Source of the DNA: Pseudomonas paralcaligenes | Lineage (GTDB): Bacteria; Pseudomonadota; Gammaproteobacteria; Pseudomonadales; Pseudomonadaceae | Length of the DNA stretch: 64,000 bases | NCBI RefSeq assembly: GCF_019655855.1 | Contig: NZ_BPFX01000003.1 | Span: 186,001 to 250,000 of the forward strand | Direction: 5' to 3' | Shown: piece by piece, positions 1 through 9,849 of the stretch | Numbering within the stretch: the stretch's first letter is position 1 | How the letters are laid out: each line of letters starts with the position of its first letter | Made by a program: the position numbers and the translations under genes | Notes under the pieces: generated by a model | The model's database searches: none | The model's input: the letters and a program-made list of their open reading frames with translations, nothing else | Told to the model about the DNA's origin: nothing

Positions 1-988
1 CGCCGAGCGCCCATTCCGGCGACGAGAACACGTAGTGGAAGGCCACCAGGTACATCTGCGTTGGCTCGGCGGCGCGCTCGATGGGAATCTCGTGCTGCAG
101 CGCGAGGAAGGCGAGGAAGGCGCCGGCCAGCATCTTCAGCGCGCCGGGGATGATCCAGCCCGGCCCGGCCATCAGCAGCGCGGCCCACCAGCGCTTGCGG
201 TTGCGCGCGGTCTTCTCCGGCAGGAAGCGCAGGTAGTCGACCTGCTCGCCGATCTGCGTGACCAGGGCCAGGGCCACGGTGCAGGCGGCGCCGAACGACA
301 GCAGGTTGAAGGCGCCGGCCTCGCCCTCGCGGCCGGCGAAGCTGGTCCAGTCGGACAGCGCGCCGGGGTTCTTCAGGATCACGAACAGATAGGGCAGGAA
401 CAGCAGCACCAGCCACACCGGCTGGGTCCAGGTCTGCAGGCGGTTGATCAGGGTGATGCCGTAGGCCACCAGGGGAATGATGATCACCGAGCAGATCACG
501 TAGGCCAGGGCCAGCGGCAGGTCGAAGTACAGCTCCAGGGCCAGGGCCATGATCGCCGCCTCGAGGGCGAAGAACAGGAAGGTGAAGCTGGCGTAGATCA
601 GCGAGGTGATGGTCGAGCCGATGTAGCCGAAGCCGGCGCCGCGGGTCAGCAGGTCCATGTCCACGCCGTAGCGCGCCGCGTAGTAGCTGATCGGCAGGCC
701 GGTGAGGAAGATCACCAGGCTCACCGCGAGGATCGCCCACAGGGTGTTGGTGAAGCCGTAGGACAGCGCCAGGGCACCGCCGATGGCTTCCAGGGCGAGG
801 AACGATACGGCGCCCAGGGCGGTGTTTGCGATGCGCAGCTCCGACCACTTGCGGAACGCCCGCGGGGTGAAGCGCAGGGCATAGTCCTCCATGGTCTCGT
901 CGGCGACCCAGCTGTTGTAGTCGCGGCGGATCTTGACGATGCGCTGGGTTCCGGTGGGCTGCACGGTGCGGTTCCTGGTCGATGACAT
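1..988 (-). CDS. NCS1-type purine/cytosine permease family transporter, C-terminus cut by window edge
   Basis: The minus strand is open from an ATG at 988-986 to the window edge, giving about 329 N-terminal residues. After a basic cytoplasmic N-terminus (MSSTRNRTVQPTG...) come repeated hydrophobic segments typical of a 12-helix inner-membrane carrier, with phrases of the NCS1 (nucleobase:cation symporter-1) family such as ALGAVSFLALEAIGG and GAGFGYIGSTITSLIYA. It should import a nitrogenous compound (purine, pyrimidine, allantoin or similar). It diverges from the amide/urea ABC operon with a 417-bp gap between them, which suggests a nitrogen-scavenging role. The substrate cannot be read from the sequence, and a C-terminal extension (for example a sensor domain) cannot be excluded because the 3' end is missing. 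Confidence 0.75.
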   Translation of the reverse strand, partial: MSSTRNRTVQPTGTQRIVKIRRDYNSWVADETMEDYALRFTPRAFRKWSELRIANTALGAVSFLALEAIGGALALSYGFTNTLWAILAVSLVIFLTGLPISYYAARYGVDMDLLTRGAGFGYIGSTITSLIYASFTFLFFALEAAIMALALELYFDLPLALAYVICSVIIIPLVAYGITLINRLQTWTQPVWLVLLFLPYLFVILKNPGALSDWTSFAGREGEAGAFNLLSFGAACTVALALVTQIGEQVDYLRFLPEKTARNRKRWWAALLMAGPGWIIPGALKMLAGAFLAFLALQHEIPIERAAEPTQMYLVAFHYVFSSPEWALG

Positions 989-1070
989 GGGTACTCGCGC
1001 CGTCCTTGCGCTGGGTTTCTTGTTGCCGGTGTCTTGGGTCCGGGTCCGGGTCCGGGGCCTGGGGCTTTGG

Positions 1071-1134
1071 GTGGGAGCGGCCTTGGCCGCGATGGGGCTT
1101 GCGGGCATGCATTCGCGGCCGAGGCCGCTCCCAC
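1071..1134. repeat. GTGGGAGCGG-type REP pair (REPIN-like hairpin)
   Basis: GTGGGAGCGGCCTTGGCCGC is followed after a short spacer by its near-perfect reverse complement ending CCGCTCCCAC. This is the layout of Pseudomonas REPIN doublets. A second pair is at 46045-46106 and a half copy at 35885-35911. It sits in the 989-1405 gap between divergent transporters, which also holds a threefold GGGTCC repeat at about 1035-1054. Confidence 0.75.
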
Positions 1135-1270
1135 AATCCACGCCGACACCGACACCAGCACGGTTGCAACATCCATGCCCCGGCCTTGCAGCCCTCGCCA
1201 CGTGCGCGCGGGCTTCTGTCTGGCCGCTGGCCTTGCGCGCAGCGTGCACCAATACGGTGCCTCGGGGCTG

Positions 1271-1308
1271 TACGTCAGATGACGTATGCGCTTACGTCAT
1301 GCTGCGTA
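1271..1308. promoter_or_regulatory. tandem TACGTC-N4-GACGTA operator-like palindromes upstream of the amide ABC operon
   Basis: TACGTCAGATGACGTA at 1271-1286 is a palindrome with arms TACGTCA/TGACGTA. A degenerate copy, TACGTCATGCTGCGTA, lies at 1293-1308, exactly 22 bp (about two helix turns) downstream. The same 16-bp pattern recurs at 6791-6806 before fmdA. Position (about 100 bp before the urtA start) and recurrence suggest a binding site for the pathway regulator, which is not inside the window. The protein that binds it is unknown. Confidence 0.55.
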
Positions 1309-1405
1309 TACCCCGGCGGGAGGGGCGCACGCATTCTTGCGGCGAACCCGGAGCAGACCTGCGCAGACAGGCCGGCGACGACCCAACCGCACGAGGAGCA
1401 CGACG

Positions 1406-2641
1406 ATGGATGCACAACCGACCCGACTTCTACCCCGCCGGCTGGCGCTGGGCGCCGCCGCGCTCTCGCTGCTGGCCGCCAGTGTGTTCAGCCTGGGCGC
1501 CATGGCCGACGCCGCCAACACCACCGGCCTGGCGGTGACCGACACCGAGGTGACCGTCGGCCAGCTGCACTCGGCCACCGGCACCATGGCCATTTCCGAG
1601 ACCGGTTCGATCCAGGCCGAGCGCCTGGCCATTGAGCAGATCAACGCCTCCGGCGGCATCCTCGGCCGGCAGATCAAGGTGATCCAGGAAGACGGCGCCT
1701 CCGACTGGCCGACCTTCGCCGAGAAGGCCAAGAAGCTGCTGGTGGGCGACAAGGTCGCCGCCGTGTTCGGCTGCTGGACCTCGGCCTCGCGCAAGGCGGT
1801 GCTGCCGGTGTTCGAGAAGGAGAATGGCCTGCTCTACTACCCGACCTTCTACGAGGGCCTGGAGCAGTCGAAGAACGTCATCTACACCGGCCAGGAGGCG
1901 ACCCAGCAGATCCTCGCCGGCCTCGACTGGATCGCCAAGGAGAAGGGCGCCAAGACCTTCTACCTGATCGGCTCCGACTACATCTGGCCGCGCACCTCGA
2001 TGAAGATCGCGCGCAAGCACATCGAGAACGTGCTCGGCGGCGAGGTGGTTGGCGAGGAGTACTACCCGCTGGGCAACACCCAGTTCGGTTCGCTGATCAA
2101 CAAGGTCAAGCTGAAGAAGCCCGACGTGGTCTTCACCGCCGTGGTCGGCGGCTCCAACGTCGCCTTCTACAAGCAGATGAAGGCCGCCGGCGTGACCTCC
2201 GCCAAGCAGAACCTGCTGACCCTGTCGGTCACCGAGGATGAGCTGCTCGGCATCGGCGGCGAGAACATGGAAGGCTTCTACGCCTCCATGAAGTACTTCC
2301 AGAGCCTGGACAACCCGAACAACGCCGCCTTCGTCGAGGCCTTCAAGGCCAAGTACGGCAAGGACGCGGTGATCGGCGACGTGACCCAGGCTGCCTACCT
2401 CGGCCCGTGGCTGTGGAAGGCCGCGGTGGAGAAGGCCGGCAGCTTCGACGTCGACAAGGTCGCCGCCGCCTCGCCGGGCATCGAGCTGAACACCGCCCCG
2501 GAGAGCTACGTGAAGGTGCATGACAACCATCACCTGTGGAGCAAGACCCGCATCGGCCAGGTGCAGAAGGACGGCCAGTTCAAGGTGGTCTACGAGTCCG
2601 GCCTGATCGAGCCGAACCCGTTCCCGAAAGGCTACCAGTAA
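1406..2641 (+). CDS. urtA: UrtA/FmdD-type amide or urea ABC transporter substrate-binding protein
   Basis: A 411-residue periplasmic binding protein of the type I (leucine/amide-binding) fold. An N-terminal signal sequence (positive RRLALG then a hydrophobic stretch ending near AMADA, residues 15-37) precedes mature sequence with family hallmarks such as GQLHSATGTMAISE and AVFGCWTSASRKAVLPVFE. The start at 1406 is chosen because GAGGAG lies 8-13 bases upstream; the frame stays open further upstream but lacks a better site. It is first in an urtABCDE-like operon that runs into formamidase and amidase genes, so the ligand is probably a short-chain amide and/or urea, like FmdD of the Methylophilus amide/urea system. 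The ligand is inferred from context. Confidence 0.9.
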   Translation: MDAQPTRLLPRRLALGAAALSLLAASVFSLGAMADAANTTGLAVTDTEVTVGQLHSATGTMAISETGSIQAERLAIEQINASGGILGRQIKVIQEDGASDWPTFAEKAKKLLVGDKVAAVFGCWTSASRKAVLPVFEKENGLLYYPTFYEGLEQSKNVIYTGQEATQQILAGLDWIAKEKGAKTFYLIGSDYIWPRTSMKIARKHIENVLGGEVVGEEYYPLGNTQFGSLINKVKLKKPDVVFTAVVGGSNVAFYKQMKAAGVTSAKQNLLTLSVTEDELLGIGGENMEGFYASMKYFQSLDNPNNAAFVEAFKAKYGKDAVIGDVTQAAYLGPWLWKAAVEKAGSFDVDKVAAASPGIELNTAPESYVKVHDNHHLWSKTRIGQVQKDGQFKVVYESGLIEPNPFPKGYQ

Positions 2642-2662
2642 GCGCTGGCTGGGGTGGGGCCT

Positions 2663-2795
2663 AGTCCCTCACCCCAGCCCTCTCCCATCGGGAGAGGGAG
2701 CAAAGCGCGCCGCCGCTTGGCGTCGTGTCTTCCAGTGGCTACGTACAACCCCCTCTCCCCTCGGGAGAGGGCAGGGGTGAGGGCTGAACCGCTCT
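2663..2795. repeat. CTCTCCC...GGGAGAGG intergenic repeat, two units
   Basis: Two hairpins of the form CCCTCTCCC-N3-GGGAGAGGG (about 2678-2698 and 2750-2772), flanked by CCCTCACCCC and GGGGTGAGGG, fill the urtA-urtB gap. Related copies are at 3757-3852, 5814-5902, 26561-26587 and 44359-44450. Confidence 0.8.
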
Positions 2796-2825
2796 CGCCA
2801 TTCTTCCCGCCAGGAGACCATCAAC

Positions 2826-3743
2826 ATGGAATGGCTATCGGAATTTGGTGCCATCGCGGCCATGCAGGGCTTCAACGGCTTGTCCGTGTTCTGCGTCCTG
2901 CTGCTGATGGCTCTGGGGCTGGCGATCATCTTCGGCCAGATGGGCGTGATCAACATGGCCCACGGCGAGTTCCTCACCATCGGCGCCTACACCACCTTCG
3001 TGGTGTCCTCGCTGACCGAACAGTACGCCCCGGCCTTCGGGCCTTACTACTTCTTCTTCGCCATCGCCCTGTCCTTCGTCATCGCCGGCGCCATCGGCTG
3101 GCTGGTGGAGTGGGCGATGATCAGCAAGCTCTACCACCGGCCGCTGGACACCCTGCTGGCGACCTGGGGCCTGTCCCTGGTGATGCAGCAGGCGTTCCGC
3201 TCGATCTTCGGTGCGCGCGAGGTCAGCGCCACCCTGCCGGAGTGGCTGATGGGCTCGTGGAACCCCACCGAGGCCATCGACATCCCGCGCAACGGCCTGT
3301 TCGTCATGGGCCTGACCATTCTCCTCACCGCCACCATCTTCCTCATGCTGTACCGCTCGCGCTGGGGCCTGCAGGTGCGCGCCACCATGCAGAACCGGGT
3401 GATGAGCCGCGCCGTGGGGATCAACACCAAGCGCGTCGACCGCATGACCTTCGCCCTCGGCTGCGGCGTGGCCGGGGTGGCCGGCGCGGCCTTCACCACC
3501 ATCGGCTCCACCGGCCCGACCGCGGGCGGGTTGTACATCGTCGACACCTTCCTGGTGGTGGTCTTCGGCGGCGCGGCCAGCCTGCTCGGCACCATCGCCT
3601 CGGCGTTCACCATCGCCCAGGCCCAGTCGATCATGGAGTTCTTCATGAGCGGCTCGATGGCCAAGGTGCTGACCCTGTCGGCGGTGATCCTGATCCTGAT
3701 GATGCGCCCGCAGGGACTGTTCTCGATCAAGGTGCGCAAATGA
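2826..3743 (+). CDS. urtB: UrtB-type ABC transporter permease
   Basis: A 305-residue polytopic inner-membrane protein of the LivH/UrtB family. It shows the family signature in GLAIIFGQMGVINMAHGEF (about residues 37-55) and the cytoplasmic EAA-like segment in NRVMSRAVGINTKRVDRMTF. With UrtC it forms the heterodimeric channel of the amide/urea importer. The start has AGGAGA about 8 bases upstream. The 184-bp gap from urtA is filled by a CTCTCCC repeat pair, unusual for an operon whose other junctions can be overlapping. Confidence 0.92.
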   Translation: MEWLSEFGAIAAMQGFNGLSVFCVLLLMALGLAIIFGQMGVINMAHGEFLTIGAYTTFVVSSLTEQYAPAFGPYYFFFAIALSFVIAGAIGWLVEWAMISKLYHRPLDTLLATWGLSLVMQQAFRSIFGAREVSATLPEWLMGSWNPTEAIDIPRNGLFVMGLTILLTATIFLMLYRSRWGLQVRATMQNRVMSRAVGINTKRVDRMTFALGCGVAGVAGAAFTTIGSTGPTAGGLYIVDTFLVVVFGGAASLLGTIASAFTIAQAQSIMEFFMSGSMAKVLTLSAVILILMMRPQGLFSIKVRK

Positions 3744-3756
3744 GCGGCAACGCTGT

Positions 3757-3852
3757 CACCCCTCTCCCGCCGGGAGAGGGGCCGGGGGTGAGGGGCGGGC
3801 TCCGCGCTGCCGCCATCTCCCTCGCCCTGACCCTCTCCCAGGGGGAGAGGGA
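3757..3852. repeat. CTCTCCC...GGGAGAGG repeat, two units, urtB-urtC gap
   Basis: CCCCTCTCCCGCCGGGAGAG and, in inverted order, CCTGACCCTCTCCCAGGGGG enclose a short core. This is the same doublet as at 2663-2795 and 5814-5902, between co-directional genes of one operon. Confidence 0.8.
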
Positions 3853-3876
3853 ACGTTCAAGCATGAGGACCCGCAG

Positions 3877-5045
3877 ATGAACCCGACTCTCGACAAACTT
3901 CTGGGCGGCAAGCAGGGCGCCATCGGCCTGGCGGTGCTCGCCGTGCTGATTCTGGTGGTGTTCCCGCTGGCGCTGGACGCCTTCCGCCTGAACATGGTCG
4001 GCAAGTACCTGACCTACGCCTTCGTCGCCGTCGGCCTGGTGCTGTGCTGGGGCTACGGCGGCATCCTCAGCCTCGGCCAGGGCATCTTCTTCGGCCTCGG
4101 CGGCTACTGCATGGCGATGTTCCTCAAGCTCGAGGCTTCCGACCCGGAGAGCACCAAGATCCAGTCCACCCCCGGCATCCCGGACTTCATGGACTGGAAC
4201 CAGATCACCGAGTTGCCGATGCTCTGGCAGCCGTTCCACAGCTTCGGTTTCACCGTGCTGGCGGTGATCGCGGTGCCGGTGCTGCTGGCGCTGGTGATCG
4301 GTCTGACCATGTTCAAGCGCCGCGTCGGCGACGTGTACTTCTCCATCGTCACCCAGGCCATCGCGCTGATCCTCACCGTGCTGATCATCGGCCAGCAGGG
4401 CTTCACCGGCGGGGTCAACGGCATCACCGACCTGCGCACCCTGATGGGCTGGGACATCCGCACCGACGAGGCCAAGCTGATCCTGTACTTCGTCAGTGCC
4501 TTCCTGCTGTTCGGCTGCATCCTGCTGGCGCGCTTCATCATCGCCTCCAAGCTCGGCCGCCTGCTGCTGGCGATGCGCGACAAGGAAGAGCGGGTGCGCT
4601 TCTCCGGCTACGACGTGGCCAGCTTCAAGATCTTCGTGTTCTGCGTCGGCGCCGCCTTCGCTGCCATCGGCGGGGCGATGTTCACCCTGCAGGTCGGCTT
4701 CATGTCGCCGAGTTTCGTCGGCATCGTGCCGTCGATCGAGATGGTCATCTTCGCCGCCGTCGGCGGGCGCCTGTCGCTTCTCGGCGCGGTGTACGGCGCG
4801 CTGCTGGTCAACTTCGGCAAGACCTACTTCTCCGAGAGCTTCCCCGAGCTGTGGCTGTACCTGATGGGCGGCCTGTTCATCGTCGTGGTGATGTACTTCC
4901 CCAACGGCATCGCCGGCCTGTGGGACAGCCACGGCAAGCGCTGGCTGGCACGCCTGATGCCGGCGAAGAAGGCTCCGGCGGTGGTCGAGCCGCCGGCCAG
5001 GCCCATCGCCAAGGCCGCACCCACTCCCGAACTGGAGACCACCCC

Positions 5046-5049
<4 letters not shown>
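3877..5049 (+). CDS. urtC: UrtC-type ABC transporter permease
   Basis: A 390-residue LivM/UrtC-family permease. Multiple membrane segments start at LAVLAVLILVVFPLAL (about residues 17-32), with the family motif GYGGILSLGQGIFFGLGGY (about 59-77) and FTGGVNGITDL in the middle. The C-terminal 30 residues are Ala/Pro-rich and cytoplasmic. It pairs with UrtB. The stop codon overlaps the start of urtD in an ATGA arrangement, showing translational coupling. Confidence 0.92.
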
Positions 5050-5810
<761 letters not shown>

Positions 5811-5813
5811 CAG

Positions 5814-5902
5814 CTCCCCTCTCCCTCCGGGAGAGGGGCCGGGGGTGAGGGTGATTCGAGTTGCACATCCCTCACCCTGACCCTCTCCCGGGGGGAGAGG
5901 GT
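5814..5902. repeat. CTCTCCC...GGGAGAGG repeat, two units, urtD-urtE gap
   Basis: CCCCTCTCCCTCCGGGAGAG and CCCTGACCCTCTCCCGGGGG in inverted order. This is the third copy of the doublet inside the same transporter operon. Confidence 0.8.
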
Positions 5903-5957
5903 ACGGATTGCGTGGCGCCCGGCTCATGGCTGGGGGTCTTCTGAAGGAGTATCGGTA

Positions 5958-6647
5958 ATGTTCCAGATCAGCAACCTCGTCTCCGGCTACGGCCAGAGCC
6001 AGATCCTCCACGAACTCAACCTCGACGTGGCGAAGAAGGACATCGTCGCCGTGATGGGCCGCAACGGCATGGGCAAGACCACCCTGTTCAAGAGCCTGAT
6101 GGGCGTGCTGCCGCAGTGGGGCGGGCAGATCAGCGTCGACGGCCGGGACATCTCCAAACTGGAGACCCACCAGCGGGTCGAGGCCGGCATCGCCTACGTG
6201 CCGCAGGGGCGGATGATCTTCCCCAGCATGACCGTACTGGAGAACATCCAGACCGGCCTGCCGGCGTCGGCCAGGGGCAAGGTGCCGGACGACCTCTACG
6301 CGCTGTTCCCGGTGTTGCAGGAGATGCGCCACCGCAAGGGCGGCAACCTCTCCGGCGGCCAGCAGCAACAGCTGGCCATCGCCCGCGCGCTGGCCACAAA
6401 CCCCAAGGTGCTGCTGCTCGACGAGCCGACCGAGGGCATCCAGCCGTCGATCATCAAGGACATCGCCCGCACCCTGAAGGAGATCCGCAACCTGCGCGAC
6501 CTGACCATCGTCGTCTCCGAGCAGGTGCTGTCCTTCACCATGGAAATCGCCGACCGCTTCCTGGTCATCGAGAAGGGCAAGTTCGTGGTCGAGGAAGCGC
6601 GCGACAAGGTCGACGAGGCGACCATCAGCCGCTACCTCTCCGTGTGA
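5958..6647 (+). CDS. urtE: UrtE-type ABC transporter ATP-binding protein
   Basis: A 229-residue LivF/UrtE-type ATPase, the second nucleotide-binding subunit of the importer. Walker A GRNGMGKTT is at residues 34-42, the signature LSGGQQQQLAIARAL near 131, and Walker B LLLLDEPTEGIQPSI near 151. AAGGAG about 9 bases before the ATG supports this start. It is the last ABC gene, followed by a 248-bp gap carrying a TACGTC palindrome before fmdA. Confidence 0.92.
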   Translation: MFQISNLVSGYGQSQILHELNLDVAKKDIVAVMGRNGMGKTTLFKSLMGVLPQWGGQISVDGRDISKLETHQRVEAGIAYVPQGRMIFPSMTVLENIQTGLPASARGKVPDDLYALFPVLQEMRHRKGGNLSGGQQQQLAIARALATNPKVLLLDEPTEGIQPSIIKDIARTLKEIRNLRDLTIVVSEQVLSFTMEIADRFLVIEKGKFVVEEARDKVDEATISRYLSV

Positions 6648-6790
6648 CGACGCACCCCGCGTAGCCCGGATTCCGTCCGGGCCGCAAGACAGACTCCCCC
6701 GTTTTACGGCCGGCGTGTTCTCCATGCGCCGGCCGCTTTTTCGCGCCCGCGAAAAAGCGTCGCAAGCCCCGCCGTTGCTGGCGCCGGCCA

Positions 6791-6806
6791 TACGTCATCC
6801 GACGTA
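6791..6806. promoter_or_regulatory. TACGTC-N4-GACGTA operator-like palindrome upstream of fmdA
   Basis: TACGTCATCCGACGTA has arms TACGTC/GACGTA around ATCC and matches the sites at 1271-1308. It lies about 90 bp before the fmdA start, suggesting a separate but co-regulated promoter for the enzyme genes. Confidence 0.5.
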
Positions 6807-6895
6807 TTTCCCGCCTCGCCGCGCTCCCCGAGACTGGCCACCGTACCCCGGCGCGCAGACGCCAGGCACCCACCACTGGTCCCAGGAGCACTGTC

Positions 6896-8125
6896 ATGAC
6901 CGATACCCTGATCAAGGTCGACCTCAACCAGGCCGCCACCGAGAACGAACAAGTCCACAACCGCTGGCACCCGGACATCCCGATGGCCTGCTGGGTCAAG
7001 CCGGGCGACGACTTCATCCTGGAGACCTACGACTGGACCGGCGGCGCGATCAAGAACGACGATGACGCCAGCGACGTGCGCGACGTCGACCTGTCCACCG
7101 TGCACTACCTGTCCGGCCCGGTGGGTGTGCATGGCGCCCAGCCGGGCGACCTGCTGATCGTCGAGCTGCTCGACATCGGCGCCAAGGCCGAGTCGCAGTG
7201 GGGCTTCAACGGCTTCTTCTCGAAGAACAACGGCGGCGGCTTCCTCACCGACTACTTCCCGTCCGCGCAGAAGTCGATCTGGGACTTCGAGGGCATGTTC
7301 ACCAAGAGCCGGCACATCCCCGGCGTGCGCTTCGCCGGCCTGATCCACCCCGGCCTGATCGGCTGCCTGCCGGACCACAAGATGCTCGCCGAGTGGAACC
7401 GCCGCGAGCAGGAACTGATCGACAGCAACCCGACCCGCGTGCCGCCGCTGGCCAACCCGCCGTTTTCCTCCACCGCGCACATGGGCAAGCTCACCGGCGC
7501 CGCCCGCGACATGGCCGCCGCCACAGGCGCGCGCACCGTGCCGCCGCGCGAGCACGGCGGCAACTGCGACATCAAGGACCTGTCGCGCGGCTCGAAGATC
7601 TTCTTCCCGGTCTATGTCGACGGCGCCGGCCTGTCGGTGGGCGACCTGCACTTCAGCCAGGGCGACGGCGAGATCACCTTCTGCGGCGCCATCGAGATGG
7701 CCGGCTGGGTGCACATGAAAGTCGAGCTGATCAAGGGCGGCATGGCCAAGTACGGCATCAAGAACCCGATCTTCAAGCCCAGCCCGATCGTGCCGACCTA
7801 CAACAACTTCCTGATCTTCGAAGGCATCTCGGTCGACGACGCCGGCAAGCAGCACTACCTGGACGTCAACCTGGCCTACCAGCAGGCCTGCCTCAACGCC
7901 ATCAACTACCTGACCAAGTTCGGCTACTCGCCGGCCCAGGGCTACTCGCTGCTCGGCTCGGCGCCGGTGCAGGGGCACATCAGCGGCGTGGTCGACATCC
8001 CCAACGCCTGCGCCACCCTGTGGCTGCCGACCGACATCTTCGAGTTCGACATCAATCCCAGCGCGAGCGGCCCGACCAAGTACCTGGACGGCAGCATCGA
8101 CATGCCCATCGCCTACGACAAGTGA
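6896..8125 (+). CDS. fmdA: formamidase (acetamidase/formamidase family)
   Basis: A 409-residue cytoplasmic hydrolase of the FmdA/AmdA family, which converts formamide (and sometimes other short amides) to the acid and ammonia. Family features are the N-terminal HNRWHPDIPMACWVKPGD and the central VRFAGLIHPGLIGCLPD, and the length matches the family. The start is preceded by CAGGAG about 9 bases upstream. It follows the amide/urea importer, is followed by fmdB and amiE, and shares a palindrome with the transporter promoter region. Exact substrate preference is not visible from sequence. Confidence 0.93.
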   Translation: MTDTLIKVDLNQAATENEQVHNRWHPDIPMACWVKPGDDFILETYDWTGGAIKNDDDASDVRDVDLSTVHYLSGPVGVHGAQPGDLLIVELLDIGAKAESQWGFNGFFSKNNGGGFLTDYFPSAQKSIWDFEGMFTKSRHIPGVRFAGLIHPGLIGCLPDHKMLAEWNRREQELIDSNPTRVPPLANPPFSSTAHMGKLTGAARDMAAATGARTVPPREHGGNCDIKDLSRGSKIFFPVYVDGAGLSVGDLHFSQGDGEITFCGAIEMAGWVHMKVELIKGGMAKYGIKNPIFKPSPIVPTYNNFLIFEGISVDDAGKQHYLDVNLAYQQACLNAINYLTKFGYSPAQGYSLLGSAPVQGHISGVVDIPNACATLWLPTDIFEFDINPSASGPTKYLDGSIDMPIAYDK

Positions 8126-8187
8126 GGCCGGCACGCACGGCGCCGTAGGGTGCGCCGTGCGCACCGAATTTATCGAGGAACGCTGCC

Positions 8188-8535
8188 ATGCCGATCTACG
8201 AATACGACTGCCCGCACTGCGGCGACTTCACCATGCTGCGGCCGATGGCCGAGCGCGACACCCCCTGCGCCTGCCCCTACTGCGAGACAGAAAGCGCGCG
8301 GGTGATCCTCAGCGCCCCGGGCCTGGCCACCATGCCCGGCAGCCAGCGCCGCGCCATCGAGACCAACGAGCGCTCGCGCCACGCGCCGCAGACCCTCGAA
8401 GAGTACAAGGCCAACCGCAAGCACCCGGCCGGCTGCAGCTGCTGCGGCCCGAGCAAGCCGGTCGAGCGGACCAGGGCCAACCCCCACGGCCTCAAGGCCA
8501 GCCCCTCGGCGCGGCCGTGGATGATCAGCCACTGA
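8188..8535 (+). CDS. fmdB: FmdB-like zinc-ribbon protein
   Basis: A 115-residue protein starting MPIYEYDCPHCGDF with a second CxxC pair, CPYCE, near residue 30: the CxxC...CxxC zinc ribbon of the FmdB family. A C-terminal Cys pair (CSCCGPSKP, about 88-96) may add a further metal site. In Methylophilus, FmdB was proposed as a regulator of formamidase expression; the molecular role remains unclear. It is 62 bp after fmdA, and the gap carries a GTAGGGTGCGC repeat. Confidence 0.88.
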   Translation: MPIYEYDCPHCGDFTMLRPMAERDTPCACPYCETESARVILSAPGLATMPGSQRRAIETNERSRHAPQTLEEYKANRKHPAGCSCCGPSKPVERTRANPHGLKASPSARPWMISH

Positions 8536-8546
8536 GGCTGTTTATT

Positions 8547-8625
8547 GGGTCCCCGCCTGCGCGGGGATGACGTGGGGCACGGGCATCACCTTTCCACCGT
8601 CATTCCCGCGCAGGCGGGAACCCAG
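8547..8625. repeat. CCTGCGCGGGGATGACG-type inverted repeat pair, fmdB-amiE gap
   Basis: GGGTCCCCGCCTGCGCGGGG and, after a short spacer, its inverted partner CCCGCGCAGGCGGGAACCCA. This is the same family as the pairs at 45881-45968 and 59230-59320. It separates fmdB from amiE. Confidence 0.75.
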
Positions 8626-8715
8626 AGGCACAGCGCTGCGGCATTGCCCGGCACGACCTGATCCCCGGTGGAAGACGCTTCGCGCTTTTCCACCCTACGA
8701 AGCGAGGAGTCATTT

Positions 8716-9756
8716 ATGCGCCACGGCGATATTTCCAGCAGTCCCGATACCGTCGGCGTCGCCGTCGTCAACTACAAGATGCCGCGCCTGCACAGCAAGG
8801 CCGAAGTGCTCGACAACGCGCGCAAGATCGCCGAGATGATCAAGGGCATGAAGCTCGGCCTGCCGGGCATGGACCTGGTGGTGTTCCCCGAGTACAGCAC
8901 CATGGGCATCATGTACGACAAGGACGAGATGATGGCCACCGCCGCCACGGTGCCGGGCGAGGAGACCGCGATCTTCTCCGCCGCCTGCCGCGAGGCGAAG
9001 ACCTGGGGCATCTTCTCGCTCACCGGCGAGCGCCACGAGGAACACCCGCACAAGGCGCCGTACAACACCCTCATCCTGATCAACGACCAGGGTGAAATCG
9101 TGCAGAAGTACCGCAAGTGCATTCCCTGGTGCCCGATCGAGGGCTGGTATCCGGGCGACCGCACCTACGTCTCCGAAGGCCCCAAGGGCATGAAGATCAG
9201 CCTGATCATCTGCGACGACGGCAACTACCCGGAAATCTGGCGCGACTGCGCGATGAATGGCGCCGAGCTGATCGTGCGCTGCCAGGGCTACATGTACCCG
9301 GCCAAGGACCAGCAGGTGCTGATGGCCAAGACCATGGCCTGGGCCAACAACTGCTATGTGGCGGTGGCCAACGCCACCGGTTTCGACGGCGTGTACAGCT
9401 ACTTCGGCCATTCCGCGCTGATCGGCTTCGACGGCCGCACCCTCGGCGAATGCGGCGAGGAGGAGATGGGCATCCAGTACGCCCAGCTGTCGGTCTCGCA
9501 GATCCGCGACGCACGCGCCAACGACCAGTCGCAGAACCACCTGTTCAAGCTGCTGCACCGTGGCTACACGGGCGTGTACAACTCCGGCGACGGCGACAAG
9601 GGCGTGGCCGACTGCCCGTTTGAGTTCTACCGCACTTGGGTGCTGGACGCACAGAAGGCCCAGGAGGATGTGGAGAAACTGACCCGCTCGACCATCGGCG
9701 TGGCCGACTGCCCGGTGGGCGAGTTGCCGCATCCAGGCAAGGAGCGTTTCGCGTAG
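8716..9756 (+). CDS. amiE: aliphatic amidase
   Basis: A 346-residue nitrilase-superfamily amidase that hydrolyses short aliphatic amides (acetamide, propionamide) to carboxylate and ammonia in the cytoplasm. The length equals that of P. aeruginosa AmiE, and the N-terminus MRHGDISSS and long stretches agree with it. The catalytic residues are all present at the same numbers: Glu59 (FPEYS), Lys134 (YRKCIPW) and Cys166 (LIICDDGNY). The ATG at 8716 is preferred over the longer open frame because it matches the family start and has GCGAGGAG 7-14 bases upstream. The stop codon lies inside a 36-bp inverted repeat. Confidence 0.96.
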   Translation: MRHGDISSSPDTVGVAVVNYKMPRLHSKAEVLDNARKIAEMIKGMKLGLPGMDLVVFPEYSTMGIMYDKDEMMATAATVPGEETAIFSAACREAKTWGIFSLTGERHEEHPHKAPYNTLILINDQGEIVQKYRKCIPWCPIEGWYPGDRTYVSEGPKGMKISLIICDDGNYPEIWRDCAMNGAELIVRCQGYMYPAKDQQVLMAKTMAWANNCYVAVANATGFDGVYSYFGHSALIGFDGRTLGECGEEEMGIQYAQLSVSQIRDARANDQSQNHLFKLLHRGYTGVYNSGDGDKGVADCPFEFYRTWVLDAQKAQEDVEKLTRSTIGVADCPVGELPHPGKERFA

Positions 9757-9836
9757 GGTGTCGCGGGGCCGCCTAGGCCGTGCGCACCATGAGAGCTTGC
9801 GGTGCGCACGGCCTAGGCGGCCCCGCGACACCCTAC
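9753..9836. repeat. perfect 36-bp inverted repeat with 12-nt loop after amiE
   Basis: Arms 9753-9788 and 9801-9836 are exact reverse complements (start GTAGGGTGTCGCGGGGCC), with loop ATGAGAGCTTGC. It contains the amiE TAG and ends 13 bases before amiB. There is no T-run, so it is more likely an mRNA-stabilising or attenuating hairpin, or a mobile palindromic repeat, than a simple terminator. Confidence 0.9.
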
Positions 9837-9849
9837 CGGTGACCATCCC

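Noticed and set aside
35-985. Long plus-strand open frame opposite the NCS1 permease gene
   Set aside because: Composition is Gln/Gly/Arg/His-rich low-complexity typical of antisense frames in high-GC DNA; the minus strand encodes a recognisable membrane transporter.
1030-1056. Threefold GGGTCC tandem repeat
   Set aside because: Too short and imperfect to interpret; no link to a gene end or promoter.
1310-1350. Sigma-54 promoter upstream of urtA
   Set aside because: CTTGCGG resembles a -12 element, but no GG lies 10 bases before the GC.
1430-2533. Long minus-strand open frame inside urtA
   Set aside because: Antisense shadow of urtA; no family features and skewed composition.
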